Source: Streptomyces albireticuli
Lineage (GTDB): Bacteria; Actinomycetota; Actinomycetes; Streptomycetales; Streptomycetaceae
DNA length: 64,000 nucleotides
NCBI RefSeq assembly: GCF_021228125.1
Contig: NZ_JAJQQS010000003.1
Span: 124,001 to 188,000 of the forward strand
Direction: 5' to 3'
Below, in pieces: positions 52,268 to 61,775 of this stretch. The stretch's first letter is position 1. Each line of letters begins with the position of its first letter. The position numbers and the translations under genes are program-made. Under the pieces are notes generated by a model, which did no database searches, was not told where the DNA came from, and saw nothing but the letters and a program-made list of their open reading frames with translations.

Positions 52268-54712
52268 GTGGGAGGGACCACATTCGGGACCACCTTGGTA
52301 CAGAGCGGCGGGCCACCCGTGCCGTACGGCGAAGGGCCGCCGCCGGGCACCCACGACGCCTTCCCGCCGCCCGTGGCCGGGCCCGCCCCGGCCCCCCGGG
52401 AACCCCGGCTCGGCCCGGCGCGGGTGCGGCTCGTCTTCGGCGGCCTCCTGCTCGCGCTGCTCCTCGCGGCGCTGGACCAGACCATCGTCGCCACCGCCCT
52501 GCCGAAGATCGTCGGGGAACTGCACGGACTCGACCGGATGTCCTGGGCCGTGACGGCCTATCTGCTGAGCTCCACGGCCGTCCTGCCGGTCTACGGCAAG
52601 CTGGGCGACCTCCTCGGACGCAAGGGCCTCTTCCTCTCCGCCATCCTCATCTTCGTCGCCGGCTCCGCGCTGGCCGGCCGCGCCCCGACCATGGACCAGC
52701 TCATCGTCTACCGCGCGGTCCAGGGCGTCGGCGGCGGCGGACTGATCATCGGCGTCCAGGCGATCGTCGCCGACCTCGTACCGCCCCGGGAGCGCGGCCG
52801 CTTCATGGGCGTCATCGCCGCCGCCTTCGGCCTCGCCTCGGTCGCGGGTCCCCTGCTCGGCGGCTTCTTCACCGACCACGCCTCCTGGCGCTGGTGCTTC
52901 TACCTCAACATCCCGGTCGGCTTCCTCACCTTCGTGGTCGTCGCCCTCGGGCTCCGGCTGCCGAAGCCCGCCCGCCGGGGGCGCTTCGACTTCTTCGGCG
53001 CGCTGCTCCTGATGGCCTTCTCGACCTTCCTGGTGCTGCTCACCACCTGGGGCGGCACCGAATACGCGTGGCGGTCGCGCGTCGTCCTCGGGCTCGCCGC
53101 GGGCGCGCTCGGCACGGCGCTGCTCTTCCTCGTCGTCGAGAACCTGGTCCGGGAACCGATCATCCCCCCGCACCTCTTCCGCGACCGGACCTTCACCGTC
53201 TGCGCGCTCGCGGGCGCGGCGGTCGGGGTCGCCCTCTTCGCCGCCGCCAGCTACCTGCCGACCTTCCTCCAGATGGTCGACGGCGCCGACGCCACCGAGT
53301 CGGGGCTGCTGATGCTGCCCCTGATGGGCGGCATCGTCCTCGCGTCCATGGTCACCGGCCAGCTCATCAGCCGCACCGACCGCTACCGCCCCTTCCCCGT
53401 CATCGGCACCGCCGTCGCGGCCGTGGGCATGTACCTGCTCTCGCACCTCGATTCCCACACCGAACGGGCCGTCTACAGCGCCTGGATGGGCGTCCTCGGC
53501 ATCGGCATCGGGCTCGCCCTGCCGGTCCTCGTCCTCGCCGTGCAGAACTCCGTCCACCCCGCCGACCTCGGCACCGCCACCAGCGCCAACAACTACTTCC
53601 GGCAGATCGGGGGTTCGGTCGGCGCGGCCGTCTTCGGCACCCTCTTCGCCCGCCGCCTCACCGAGCGGCTCGGCGAGGAACTGCCGCACCGGCCCGGCCT
53701 GCCCTCCTTCGAATCCCTCACCCCGCAGCTGGTCAACGCCCTGCCCGCCGCCCTGCGCGACGGCTACGTCCGGGCGTACGCCGACGCCATGCCGCGGATC
53801 TTCCTCTACCTCGTCCCGGTGCTCGTCCTCGGCTTTCTGTTCGCCCTCCTGCTGAAAGAGAAGACCGTGGTGTCCCAGAACGCTTCCGAAGTCCCCGTCA
53901 TCCCCGCCGCCCGCCCGGCGCCGCCGGACAACGAACCGGTGCTGCCCTTCGCGGCCGGCATCCCCGTCACAGGAACCGTCCAGCACCCCGACGGCACCAT
54001 CGTGCCGCGCGCCGCCCTCACCCTCATCGACGTCGGCGGCCGGCAGGTCGGGCGCGGGGCGAGCGGCGAGGACGGACGGTACGCGCTGAGCACGCCGGGA
54101 ACCGGCTCGTACGTCCTCATCGCCGCCGCGGGGGGCCACCAGCCGCAGGCGGTCACGGTCACCGTCGCCGAGCGGCCCGTGGAGCTCGACGTCGTCCTCG
54201 GCGGCGCCGGACGCCTCGCCGGCACCGTCCTCACGCCCGAGGGCACCCCCGTGCGGGACGCCCTGGTCACCCTGACCAATGTGCACGGCGAGGTCGTCTC
54301 CTCCACCCGCACCGGCCGCGAAGGCGCTTATGTGATCTCCGAGTTGGTCGCGGGCGAGTACACCCTCGCGGCCAGCGCCCCCGCCTTCCGGCCCGCGGCC
54401 CTCCCGGTGACCGTCCAGGCCTGCCGCGAGACCCGCCAGGACATCGAGCTCGCGGGCGGCGCGGTGCTGCGCGGCGTCGTACGGGCCGGCGGCGGGCGCG
54501 CCGTCGAGGACGCCCGCGTCACCCTCCTGGACGCCGCGGGCAATGTCGTGGACTCCACCACCACCGGCTCCGAGGGCGCCTTCCGGTTCGTGGACCTCTC
54601 GGCCGGCGAGTACACCGTCATCGCCGCCGGATATCCGCCCGTCGCCACGGTGTTGCAGGTCGCGGGCGGTGGCCGCACCGAGCGGGACCTCCAGCTCGGC
54701 CACTCCGACTAG
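52268..54712 (+). CDS. DHA2-type MFS transporter fused to three carboxypeptidase-regulatory-like domains
   Basis: 814 residues. An N-terminal Pro-rich cytoplasmic tail (1-45) is followed by a 14-helix drug:proton antiporter (residues about 50-540; motif C region LDQTIVATALPKIVGELHG, motif A YGKLGDLLGRKG, and AVQGVGGGG). Then come three repeated beta-sandwich domains (about 564-645, 645-728, 728-814) of the carboxypeptidase regulatory/transthyretin-like type, each starting as G(T/R)V..P.G..V..A.VTL and ending with YVLIAAA, YTLAASA or YTVIAAG. The regulatory repeats follow the last helix, so their side depends on topology. GTG start preceded by GAGGGGAGC. Substrate unknown, probably a drug or metabolite. 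Confidence 0.9.
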   Translation: MGGTTFGTTLVQSGGPPVPYGEGPPPGTHDAFPPPVAGPAPAPREPRLGPARVRLVFGGLLLALLLAALDQTIVATALPKIVGELHGLDRMSWAVTAYLLSSTAVLPVYGKLGDLLGRKGLFLSAILIFVAGSALAGRAPTMDQLIVYRAVQGVGGGGLIIGVQAIVADLVPPRERGRFMGVIAAAFGLASVAGPLLGGFFTDHASWRWCFYLNIPVGFLTFVVVALGLRLPKPARRGRFDFFGALLLMAFSTFLVLLTTWGGTEYAWRSRVVLGLAAGALGTALLFLVVENLVREPIIPPHLFRDRTFTVCALAGAAVGVALFAAASYLPTFLQMVDGADATESGLLMLPLMGGIVLASMVTGQLISRTDRYRPFPVIGTAVAAVGMYLLSHLDSHTERAVYSAWMGVLGIGIGLALPVLVLAVQNSVHPADLGTATSANNYFRQIGGSVGAAVFGTLFARRLTERLGEELPHRPGLPSFESLTPQLVNALPAALRDGYVRAYADAMPRIFLYLVPVLVLGFLFALLLKEKTVVSQNASEVPVIPAARPAPPDNEPVLPFAAGIPVTGTVQHPDGTIVPRAALTLIDVGGRQVGRGASGEDGRYALSTPGTGSYVLIAAAGGHQPQAVTVTVAERPVELDVVLGGAGRLAGTVLTPEGTPVRDALVTLTNVHGEVVSSTRTGREGAYVISELVAGEYTLAASAPAFRPAALPVTVQACRETRQDIELAGGAVLRGVVRAGGGRAVEDARVTLLDAAGNVVDSTTTGSEGAFRFVDLSAGEYTVIAAGYPPVATVLQVAGGGRTERDLQLGHSD

Positions 54713-54933
54713 CCCCGGCCGGCCGCCGGGGGCTTCCGGGGCGACCACGGGGGGCCGTCCGCCCCGGCGCCCGGGCGGGGGCACGCGCGCGCCGGGGAGC
54801 GAGGACGCTCCCCGGCGTGCGGCATCTTCGCGAACGGCCCCGCCGCGGACCGCCGGGGCCCTACGGTGGTAGCGGTGGCGCAGATCTTGCGTACGCGGCC
54901 CCTTGCGTACGCGTACGAAGGAGCAACCCGCCC

Positions 54934-56760
54934 ATGGACCGTGGTACGCCGGAGCCCTTCTCCGCCCAGCGCCGGGCCGTCCCCGCGCGGATCGCGCTCG
55001 CGGTGGCCGTGGTGGACTCCGCCGGCCTGGTGACGCACTGGAGCGCGGGCGCCCACGGGCTGTTCGGGCACCCACGGGAGAGAGCCGTCGGCAGACCCGC
55101 GGCCGATCTCATGCCGATCAGCGGCGCCCTCCTCGCCGCACCCGGCTACCCCAGCTGCGGCCGGGCCCGCTCCGCGGGTTCGGTCCGGGGCCAGGTCGAC
55201 GTGCTGTGGTGGGCCTACCCCCTCGTCGGCCCCGGCCCCGAGCGGCTGCTCGTGCTGGCCTCCGACGCCGCCGGGCTCTCCGGCGGCACCCACGACCGGG
55301 TCGCGCCCGGCTTCGCCCCGCACACCGTCCTCACCGGGGCCGGCGGGGAAGGCGGACGGAAGGGCGAGGTCCGGGGCCTCGCCGAGCTGCCCGGCATGGC
55401 ACCGGCCGTGAGCGCCCGTATCGTCGCCCAGGTCCTCGAACTGGGCCACCCCGTCCTGGAGATCAGCCGCCGCGAGCGGATCCCCGTCACACCCGACTGG
55501 GCCACGCCGCCTCCCCCGCCCGAGACCCTGCCGCGGCAGGGCGGGCCGCGCGAGAACGCCGGCCCGCGTCCCGCCGCCCCGCAGCCCGCCGCCGCACCGG
55601 CCGCGGCGCGCACCCCGGCCCCGGTGTCAGGTGCCCGCGGCGTCCTCCTCCTCGACGACGCCCGCCCGCACACCCGTCAGGAAGCCGCCGACGAGCCCTG
55701 CCAGGACGGCACGCGCACGGCCGGCTGCGACACCGTCACCCGCCGGCCGCCCGGCACCCGCCCCGGCCGTGGCGGCTGGTCCGACACCGTCCGGCTGCCC
55801 GGCTCGCGCACCGCGCTCGTCGTCGGCGGCGTCCTGGGCCGGGCCCCGGACACGGAGGCGACGGCGGGTCGGCTGCGCACCGCCGTCCAGACCATGGCCG
55901 CCCTCGACCTGCCGCCCGGCCGGCTCCTGAGCCGGCTCGACGACCTCGCGCGGCGGCTCGGCGCCCGCTCCCCGGCCACCTGCCTCTACGCCGTCTACGA
56001 CCCGATCCGCTCCGAACTGACCCTTGCCAACGCCGGGCACCTCCCGCCCGTCCTGCTCCGCGCGGACGGCGGCGGCGCGCCCCTGGAGCTGCCCACGGGC
56101 GTGCCCATCGGCATCGGCGGGGTGGCGTTCGAGCCGGTCACGGTGCGGGTGGCGCCCGGTGACCGGCTGGTGCTGTGCACCGACGGCCTGCTGGAGGTGC
56201 GCGGCCGGAGCGGCGCGGAGGGGAGCACCGGCCTGGCCGCCCTGTGCGCGGCCGTCCCTCCCGCGGCCTCCCTGGACGACGCCTGCGACGCCCTCGCCCG
56301 TGCCCTCGGCGCGGGCCGCGAGGACGGCCCGGGGCTCCTGATGGCCCGGCTGAGCGGCATCCCGCCGGAGCACGTCGCCGAATGGCGGCTGGACCCGGCA
56401 CCGCGCGAGGTGGGCCGGGCGCGCCGGCTGGTCGCGGAGCGGCTGCGCGCGTGGGGACTGGCCGAGGCGGTGGAGACCGCGACCGTCCTCGTCAGCGAGA
56501 TCGTCACCAACGCCGTGCGGCACACCGCGTCCCGTCACCTGGGCCTGCGACTGGTGCGTACGGACACGCTGTTGTGCGAGGTCACCGACGAGGATCACAC
56601 GCTCCCCGCGCTGCTCGGCAGCGACCTCGGGGACGAATTCGGGCGGGGCCTGCGGGTGGTGGGCGGCCTGGCGCGGGAGTGGGGCGCGAGCCACGACCCC
56701 CGGGGCAAGACCGTGTGGTGCGAGCAGTCGCTGCCCCGGGCCGCCGACGCGGGCGGCTGA
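54934..56760 (+). CDS. PAS / SpoIIE-type phosphatase / HATPase regulator with degenerate phosphatase site
   Basis: 608 residues. A PAS-like sensor (residues about 18-115) and a long Pro/Ala-rich linker (about 185-270) precede an SpoIIE/RsbU-like PP2C domain (about 275-470) and an RsbW-like HATPase (about 480-605; N-box SEIVTNAVRH). In the phosphatase the usual GGDWYD and GDVxGHG motifs read RGGWSD (about 280) and GGVLGRA (about 298), so two metal-binding Asp residues are Gly; TDGLLE (about 416) is kept. It may be a catalytically dead or anti-sigma-type partner-switching protein. ATG after GAAGGAG. Confidence 0.87.
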   Translation: MDRGTPEPFSAQRRAVPARIALAVAVVDSAGLVTHWSAGAHGLFGHPRERAVGRPAADLMPISGALLAAPGYPSCGRARSAGSVRGQVDVLWWAYPLVGPGPERLLVLASDAAGLSGGTHDRVAPGFAPHTVLTGAGGEGGRKGEVRGLAELPGMAPAVSARIVAQVLELGHPVLEISRRERIPVTPDWATPPPPPETLPRQGGPRENAGPRPAAPQPAAAPAAARTPAPVSGARGVLLLDDARPHTRQEAADEPCQDGTRTAGCDTVTRRPPGTRPGRGGWSDTVRLPGSRTALVVGGVLGRAPDTEATAGRLRTAVQTMAALDLPPGRLLSRLDDLARRLGARSPATCLYAVYDPIRSELTLANAGHLPPVLLRADGGGAPLELPTGVPIGIGGVAFEPVTVRVAPGDRLVLCTDGLLEVRGRSGAEGSTGLAALCAAVPPAASLDDACDALARALGAGREDGPGLLMARLSGIPPEHVAEWRLDPAPREVGRARRLVAERLRAWGLAEAVETATVLVSEIVTNAVRHTASRHLGLRLVRTDTLLCEVTDEDHTLPALLGSDLGDEFGRGLRVVGGLAREWGASHDPRGKTVWCEQSLPRAADAGG

Positions 56761-56772
56761 GCCCCGCCGGTC

Positions 56773-57303
56773 TCACCCCTCCATGGCGGCGCGGTGGGCC
56801 TTGGCCAGCTCGGCGTACATCGTGCCGTTGAGCGTGATGCCCTCGCGCTCCTCGTCGGTCAGCTGCCGCCGGACCTTGGCGGGCACCCCGGCGACGAGCG
56901 CCCCGGGCGGCACCCGCATCCCCTGCGGCACCAGAGCCTGCGCGGCGACCATGGCGCCGGCGCCGATGACCGCCCCGTTGAGCACCGTCGCGCCCATGCC
57001 GATCAGGGCGTCGTCCTCGACCGTGCAGCCGTGCAGCACGGCGTTGTGGCCGACCGAGACCCGCTCGCCGACGGTGACGGGGAAGCCCAGGTCGACGTGG
57101 ACCGAGCAGTTGTCCTGGATGTTGCTGTCCGCCCCGATGACGATCGGCCCGCAGTCGGCCCGCAGCACCGCGCTGTACCAGACGCTGGCCCCCGGGTGCA
57201 GGGTCACCTCGCCGACGACCACCGAGGTCGGCGCCGTGAAGGCATCCGGGTCCACCTTCGGCTCCTTGCCGCCCACCGCCGCGATCAACGCCCGTTCGGC
57301 CAT
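56773..57303 (-). CDS. Gamma-type carbonic anhydrase family protein
   Basis: 176 residues of left-handed beta-helix hexapeptide repeats (VGEVTLHPGASVWYSAVLRAD, NIQDNCSVHVD, VSVGHNAVLHG). The metal-ligand histidines His82 region and the VGHNAVLHG pair are present, while the acidic-loop glutamates of Cam are not obvious, as in CamH/YrdA-like relatives. Likely a metal-dependent trimer, function carbonic anhydrase or acyltransferase-like. ATG with GAGGGGAC upstream. Convergent with the regulator gene, 12 bp apart. Confidence 0.9.
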   Translation of the reverse strand: MAERALIAAVGGKEPKVDPDAFTAPTSVVVGEVTLHPGASVWYSAVLRADCGPIVIGADSNIQDNCSVHVDLGFPVTVGERVSVGHNAVLHGCTVEDDALIGMGATVLNGAVIGAGAMVAAQALVPQGMRVPPGALVAGVPAKVRRQLTDEEREGITLNGTMYAELAKAHRAAMEG

Positions 57304-57449
57304 TGCTGTCCCCTCGCTCCTGCGTGTACCCGTGGCCGGCGCCGGCCTCGATCGATGACACGTGCACGGGCGGGACGATGTGGATCCCGCCCCGTGCCGC
57401 ACAGCATATGCAGGCCCGGGGGAGCGGGCCCGGGAGCCCTGCCCCTCCG

Positions 57450-59042
57450 TCAGCCCGCCGCCCCGCCCCCCTCCTCCGCACGCCGTCGGCGCAGCAACAG
57501 CAGCGCCGCCAGCGCCGCCACACCGCAGGCGCCCGCCCCGGAGGCGTAGGCGAGATGGGTGCCCTCCAGGAACAGGGTGCCGACCCTGCTCAGCACCTCG
57601 GGGCGGATCCGCTCCGGCAGCGCGGCGGCGCCGGAGAAGTCCCCGGACGCGATCTTGTCGACCGCCTCCGGCGGCAGCGGCAGCCCGGCGAGCGCGGTGG
57701 ACGCCCCCGAGCCGAGGTGATGCGAGACCAGGGTGCCGGAGACGGCGACGCCGAAGACCGAGCCGACCTGCCGCGAGGTGTATCCCACGCCGGAGCCGGT
57801 GCCGGCCCGCTCCTCGGGGACGGCCCGCAGCAGCGCGGCCGTGACGGGCGGGCCGGCGAAGCCCGCGCCCAGGCCGAGCAGCAGGAACTGCCACCAGTAG
57901 TGGGAGAAGCCGTCCTGGTACTCCAGCAGGAGCAGCCCGGCCAGGCCGCCGGCCATGGACACCGCGCCGACGAAGGCGGTGAGCCGGACCCCGACGCGCT
58001 CGCCGAGCATGACGCCGAGCACGGAGGTGACGGCGACGGTCACGGTCATCACGACCGTCCGCACCCCGGCCTGCACCGGGCTCAGCCCGTCGACCTCCTG
58101 GAGGGTGAGCATCAGCAGGAACACCGCGCCGAACATCGCCCCGAACACGGTGAAGTTGATGATCGCGCCCGCGCTGACGTGCGGGTGCCGGAAGAACCCC
58201 AGCGGCAGCATCGGGTGCTTCTGGCGTGCCTCCCAGAGGACGAAGGCGATCAGCGCGACGGCCGCCCCGGCGAAGCAGCCGAGGATGCGCCCCGAGGCCC
58301 AGCCCGCGGAGTTGCCCTCGATCAGGGCGTAGGTGAGCAGCCCGACCCCGGCCACGAAGAGCAGCTGCCCGCCCAGGTCCATGCCGGTGCGCTGCTCCGG
58401 GCGGGCGTGGGGCAGCAGCACGACGAGGACGGCGACGGCGAGGACGCCGACGGGGAGGTTCACCCAGAACACGCTCTGCCAGCCGTACTGTTCGACGAGG
58501 AGACCGCCGATCAGCGGCCCGGCGGCCAGGGCCAGACCGGCCACGGCGGACTGGACGCCGACCATGCGCCCACGGGCCTTCTGGTCGGGGAACAGCTGAG
58601 TGATGATCACCATCGAGACGGGCATCAGGACGGCGCCCGTGACGCCCTGCGCGGCACGGGCCACGAGCAGCGTCGCCACGCTTCCCGAGAGCGCGCACCA
58701 TACCGAGGTGAGGGTGAAGCCCACGAGCGCCCCGGTGAACAGCCGCTTGGCGCCGATCCGGTCGGCGAGCGCGCCCGCGCTCAGCAGCAGGCAGGAGAAG
58801 GTGAGCAGATAGGAGTCGACGACCCACTGGAGGCCGCGGACGTCCGCGCCGAGGTCGTCCTGGAGATCGGGCAGCGCCACATTGACGACCGTGGTGTCCA
58901 GGAACACCAGGAAGAGGCCGCTGAACAGCGCGAGCAGCAGCAGCGGGCTGACCTTGCCCTCCGCCGGCCCGCCCAGCGCGTCCGGCCGCCCGCTCTCCGA
59001 CGCGGCCCCGGCGCCGCCCGCCGCGCCGACGACCTCAGCCAT
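57450..59042 (-). CDS. DHA2-family MFS exporter of right-end cluster
   Basis: 530 residues, 14 predicted helices. Typical EmrB/QacA features: LDTTVVNVALPDLQDDL in helix 1, SAGALADRIGAKR motif A, AAQGVTGAVLMPVS and PLIGGLLVEQYGWQSVFWVNLPVG in helix 5. The start ATG lies inside the end of the metallo-hydrolase gene (8-bp overlap), tying it to the biosynthetic-looking operon upstream. The natural inference is export of that operon's product or self-resistance. Confidence 0.9.
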   Translation of the reverse strand: MAEVVGAAGGAGAASESGRPDALGGPAEGKVSPLLLLALFSGLFLVFLDTTVVNVALPDLQDDLGADVRGLQWVVDSYLLTFSCLLLSAGALADRIGAKRLFTGALVGFTLTSVWCALSGSVATLLVARAAQGVTGAVLMPVSMVIITQLFPDQKARGRMVGVQSAVAGLALAAGPLIGGLLVEQYGWQSVFWVNLPVGVLAVAVLVVLLPHARPEQRTGMDLGGQLLFVAGVGLLTYALIEGNSAGWASGRILGCFAGAAVALIAFVLWEARQKHPMLPLGFFRHPHVSAGAIINFTVFGAMFGAVFLLMLTLQEVDGLSPVQAGVRTVVMTVTVAVTSVLGVMLGERVGVRLTAFVGAVSMAGGLAGLLLLEYQDGFSHYWWQFLLLGLGAGFAGPPVTAALLRAVPEERAGTGSGVGYTSRQVGSVFGVAVSGTLVSHHLGSGASTALAGLPLPPEAVDKIASGDFSGAAALPERIRPEVLSRVGTLFLEGTHLAYASGAGACGVAALAALLLLRRRRAEEGGGAAG

Positions 59043-59859
59043 TCCGCTTCTGCCACCCTTCGAACTCGACCAGATCGTGGGCGCTGAAGACCTCGACGTC
59101 CGTCGTCCGGCGCAGCTCACGCAGCCGCGCCACGTTGGGCAGCCGCTGGGGCAGCACCTCGAACTTCTTCTGGAAGGCGCGCAGCCCGGGGGAGCAGTAC
59201 GGCGGGCTCTCCACCTCGCCGTGGAACATGTACGCGTCGCCCGCGTGCAGCAGCGGGCCCGTCCCGGTGTCGACGGCCACACCGATGTGCCCCCGGGTGT
59301 GCCCGAGCAGCGGCACGAGCAGGATCTCCGGCGGCAGCCCGGCGATCTGCCGCACGCACTCGAAGCCGAACCACTTCTCGCCGTCGGCGAGTTCGTGGAC
59401 GACCCAGCGCGGTCCGTGCTCCCACTGCGTCGGCCGGTAGCGGGCCCGCTCCAGCTTGGTGCGGGGCTCCATGGCCGCGCGGAACTCCGGCCCGTAGACG
59501 TGCACCTGGGCCTCGGGGAAGTCGGCCAGGCCGCCGGTGTGGTCGCGGTCCAGGTGGGTCAGCACGATGTGCCGTACGTCCCGGGGGTCGTGGCCGAGCG
59601 CGGTCAGCTGGCTGACCGCGGTCTCCTCCGGGCGCAGCGCGGGGCGGGAGCGCAGCATGAAGGCGCGCCCCAGCCTGCCCAGCGGGTCGGCGGCGTCCTT
59701 CGTGCCGAAGCCGGTGTCGACGAGGACCAGGCCCCCGTCGGTCTCCAGGAGCAGGCAGTGGCACACCATGTGCCCGGCGCGGAACAGGCTCCCGCGGCCG
59801 TTGATGAGCTTCTGCGAAGGCGGTCGGTACGTACCGAAGTTGAGGTGCCGCACACGCAT
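59035..59859 (-). CDS. Metallo-beta-lactamase-fold hydrolase (lactonase-like)
   Basis: 274 residues. Zinc motif LTHLDRDHTGG (HxHxDH in the variant HLDRDH), later His in LLGHTRGHIG, Asp in LHAGDAYMF and His in SAHDLVEF. Similar to AHL-lactonase and other lactone or ester hydrolases. ATG at 59859 sits 11 nt after AAGGG. 115 bp separate it from the FAD gene upstream, so an internal promoter is possible. Confidence 0.86.
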   Translation of the reverse strand: MRVRHLNFGTYRPPSQKLINGRGSLFRAGHMVCHCLLLETDGGLVLVDTGFGTKDAADPLGRLGRAFMLRSRPALRPEETAVSQLTALGHDPRDVRHIVLTHLDRDHTGGLADFPEAQVHVYGPEFRAAMEPRTKLERARYRPTQWEHGPRWVVHELADGEKWFGFECVRQIAGLPPEILLVPLLGHTRGHIGVAVDTGTGPLLHAGDAYMFHGEVESPPYCSPGLRAFQKKFEVLPQRLPNVARLRELRRTTDVEVFSAHDLVEFEGWQKRNG

Positions 59860-59974
59860 GTGGCTGGTTCCCTTCACTCGGGACACTCGGGTCCGATGAC
59901 ACAGGATGCTGCGGGCGCGGCGCCGGAGGAACAGGGCCGGTGCCACCGCCGCGCCCGCGCCCCGGCCGTGACGG

Positions 59975-61264
59975 TCAGCCGGCGCATCGGATCCCGTCCC
60001 GCCCGGCCCGGTGCGCCAGCAGCCGGAGGTAGGCCCCGAGCGCCGGGCGGGCCGCGCCGCCCGTCGGCAGCCAGGGGCCGCGGGCGCGGTGCCAGGGCAG
60101 CGGCGGAGGGGGGCCGCCGTCGGCCGGCGGCGGCGCGTGGCCCGTGAGCGCGTCGGCGAGGTACGCCCCGGTGGCCACCGACAGGGCCAGGCCGTGGCCG
60201 CAGCAGCCGCCCGCGAACCAGGTGTCCGGGGCGATCCGCCCGACCACGGGCAGGTCGTCGCCGGTCATGCCGATCCGCCCGGACCAGCGGTGGGTGATCT
60301 CCACGTCGGGGGGAAGCCGTCCGGCGAGCCAGTCCCAGGCGCGCTCGCGCCGGGCCGGGCGGGACGGCGGCGGGCAGTCGGCCGGGCCGCCGCCCATGAT
60401 CAGCCGGCCGTCCGGGGTCAGCCGGTAGTAGGGGCCCAGCGGGGTGACGTCGATGACCGGCTCCGCGCCCAGCCGGGCACGGAGCGCGGGCGGCAGCGGC
60501 GCGGTCGCGACGGCCCGCACCTCCAGCGGGGCGACCGTGCCGACGGGCAGCCGCAGCGACCGCGCGAAGCCGTTGACGGCGAGGACCACGCGCCGGGCCC
60601 GCAAGGTCCCCGAGGGGAAGGTGAGTTCACCCGGGCGCAGGGACCGCACCGGGCTGCGGTCGTACCGGCGCGCGCCGCGCCGGGTCACCTCGGCGGCCAG
60701 CGCCGCGGTGAGCGCCGCCGGGTCGAGGGTGGCCGCGACCGGGAAGCGCAGCGCGGCGTGGAAGCCGCCGGGATCGGGGAGCAGTTCGGGGTCGAGGCCC
60801 AGCGCGCGGTACGCGGCGGCCCGGCGGGTCAGTACGGCGGCGGCGCGGGGCGAACCGGCCACCACGAGCTGGCCGGCCGGGACCAGGCCGCAGTCGGCGC
60901 CCAGCTCGCCGGCCAGCTGGACGGTCTGCCGCACCCAGCCGACGCTGGCCTCGTAGGCGCGGCGGGCGGTCTCGTCGCCGAAGCGCCGCCGCGCGACGTC
61001 GACGGGCGGGCCGACGCGGGGCCCGAGCAGCCCGGTGCCGCGGCCGCTGGCCCCGGCGCCCGGCCGGCCGGCGTCGACCAGGACGAGGTCGAGTCCCGGC
61101 GCCCGGGTGAGCAGGCGGTAGGCGGTGGTCAGCCCCGTGAGGCCGGCGCCCACGACGGCCACGTCCGCCGTGACCCGGCCGGTGAGCCGGCCGGCCCGGG
61201 GCGTGTCGTCGGGGCGCCACGGCGGCTCCTCGCGGGGCCGCGGCTCAGTTCTCGGCGAACGCAT
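59975..61264 (-). CDS. FAD-dependent oxidoreductase of the DAO (glycine/D-amino-acid oxidase) family
   Basis: 429 residues. Rossmann motif VAVVGAGLTGLTTA near residue 30, DAGRPGAGASGRGTG, and the C-terminal FAD contact FAGGCCGHGLALS. The DAO family oxidises secondary or primary amines to imines, which would suit a product of the adjacent aminotransferase. ATG at 61264 lies within the end of the flavin reductase gene (20-bp overlap) and follows GGGAGCGGCGGG. Confidence 0.87.
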   Translation of the reverse strand: MRSPRTEPRPREEPPWRPDDTPRAGRLTGRVTADVAVVGAGLTGLTTAYRLLTRAPGLDLVLVDAGRPGAGASGRGTGLLGPRVGPPVDVARRRFGDETARRAYEASVGWVRQTVQLAGELGADCGLVPAGQLVVAGSPRAAAVLTRRAAAYRALGLDPELLPDPGGFHAALRFPVAATLDPAALTAALAAEVTRRGARRYDRSPVRSLRPGELTFPSGTLRARRVVLAVNGFARSLRLPVGTVAPLEVRAVATAPLPPALRARLGAEPVIDVTPLGPYYRLTPDGRLIMGGGPADCPPPSRPARRERAWDWLAGRLPPDVEITHRWSGRIGMTGDDLPVVGRIAPDTWFAGGCCGHGLALSVATGAYLADALTGHAPPPADGGPPPPLPWHRARGPWLPTGGAARPALGAYLRLLAHRAGRDGIRCAG

Positions 61265-61775
61265 CCCGCCGCTCCCTCGCCGACAGCTCACGGAACCCCC
61301 GGTCGTGCCAGATCAGCGGCTCTCCCCTGCCGTCGCTCACGGAGATGACGCTCCCGACGACGACGCTGTGGTCCCCGTACCGCCGTTCGTCCGCGAGGGC
61401 GCACGTCGCCCAGCCCAGGGTGCCGGGCAGGACGGGGATGCCGAGCGCCCACTGGAACTCCACCCCGGCGAACTTGCCGGTGCCCGAGCTGCCGGCGAAG
61501 GCGGCCGCCAGGGCGGTCTGCTCCGCCCGCAGGAGGTGGATCGCGAACGCCCGGCGGGTGCGGATCGCCGTCAGGGTGCCGGACCCCGTGGCCAGGCAGA
61601 CCAGCATCATGGGCGGCCGGAGCGACAGCGTGGTGACCGACGACGCGGTGAGCCCCAGGGGTTCACCGTCGAGGCCGCACGTGGTCACCACCGTCACCCC
61701 GGCGGCCAGCTTCCGGTAGAGGCTCCGGCAGGCTTCCGTGCCGAGCTCGGGTGCCGCGGCGTACACGCTGTTCAC
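61245..61775 (-). CDS. NAD(P)H:flavin reductase, HpaC-like
   Basis: 176-residue flavin-reductase-like FMN-binding barrel (YRKLAAGVTVVTT, PLGLTASSVTTLSLRPPMMLV, FAIHLLRAEQ, VVGSVISV, and late GEPLIWHDRGFREL). Supplies reduced flavin to a two-component monooxygenase. No such oxygenase is encoded in the window, so the partner should be beyond the right edge. GTG start overlaps the SRPBCC stop (GTGA). Confidence 0.92.
   Translation of the reverse strand: MNSVYAAAPELGTEACRSLYRKLAAGVTVVTTCGLDGEPLGLTASSVTTLSLRPPMMLVCLATGSGTLTAIRTRRAFAIHLLRAEQTALAAAFAGSSGTGKFAGVEFQWALGIPVLPGTLGWATCALADERRYGDHSVVVGSVISVSDGRGEPLIWHDRGFRELSARERRDAFAEN

Noticed and set aside
52205..55075. Minus-strand frame of 956 codons
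   Set aside because: Antisense to the MFS fusion gene and part of the regulator; no recognisable domain.
57303..59087. Plus-strand frame of 594 codons
   Set aside because: Antisense to the MFS exporter, with Gln/Glu/Arg/Gly-rich composition typical of shadow frames.
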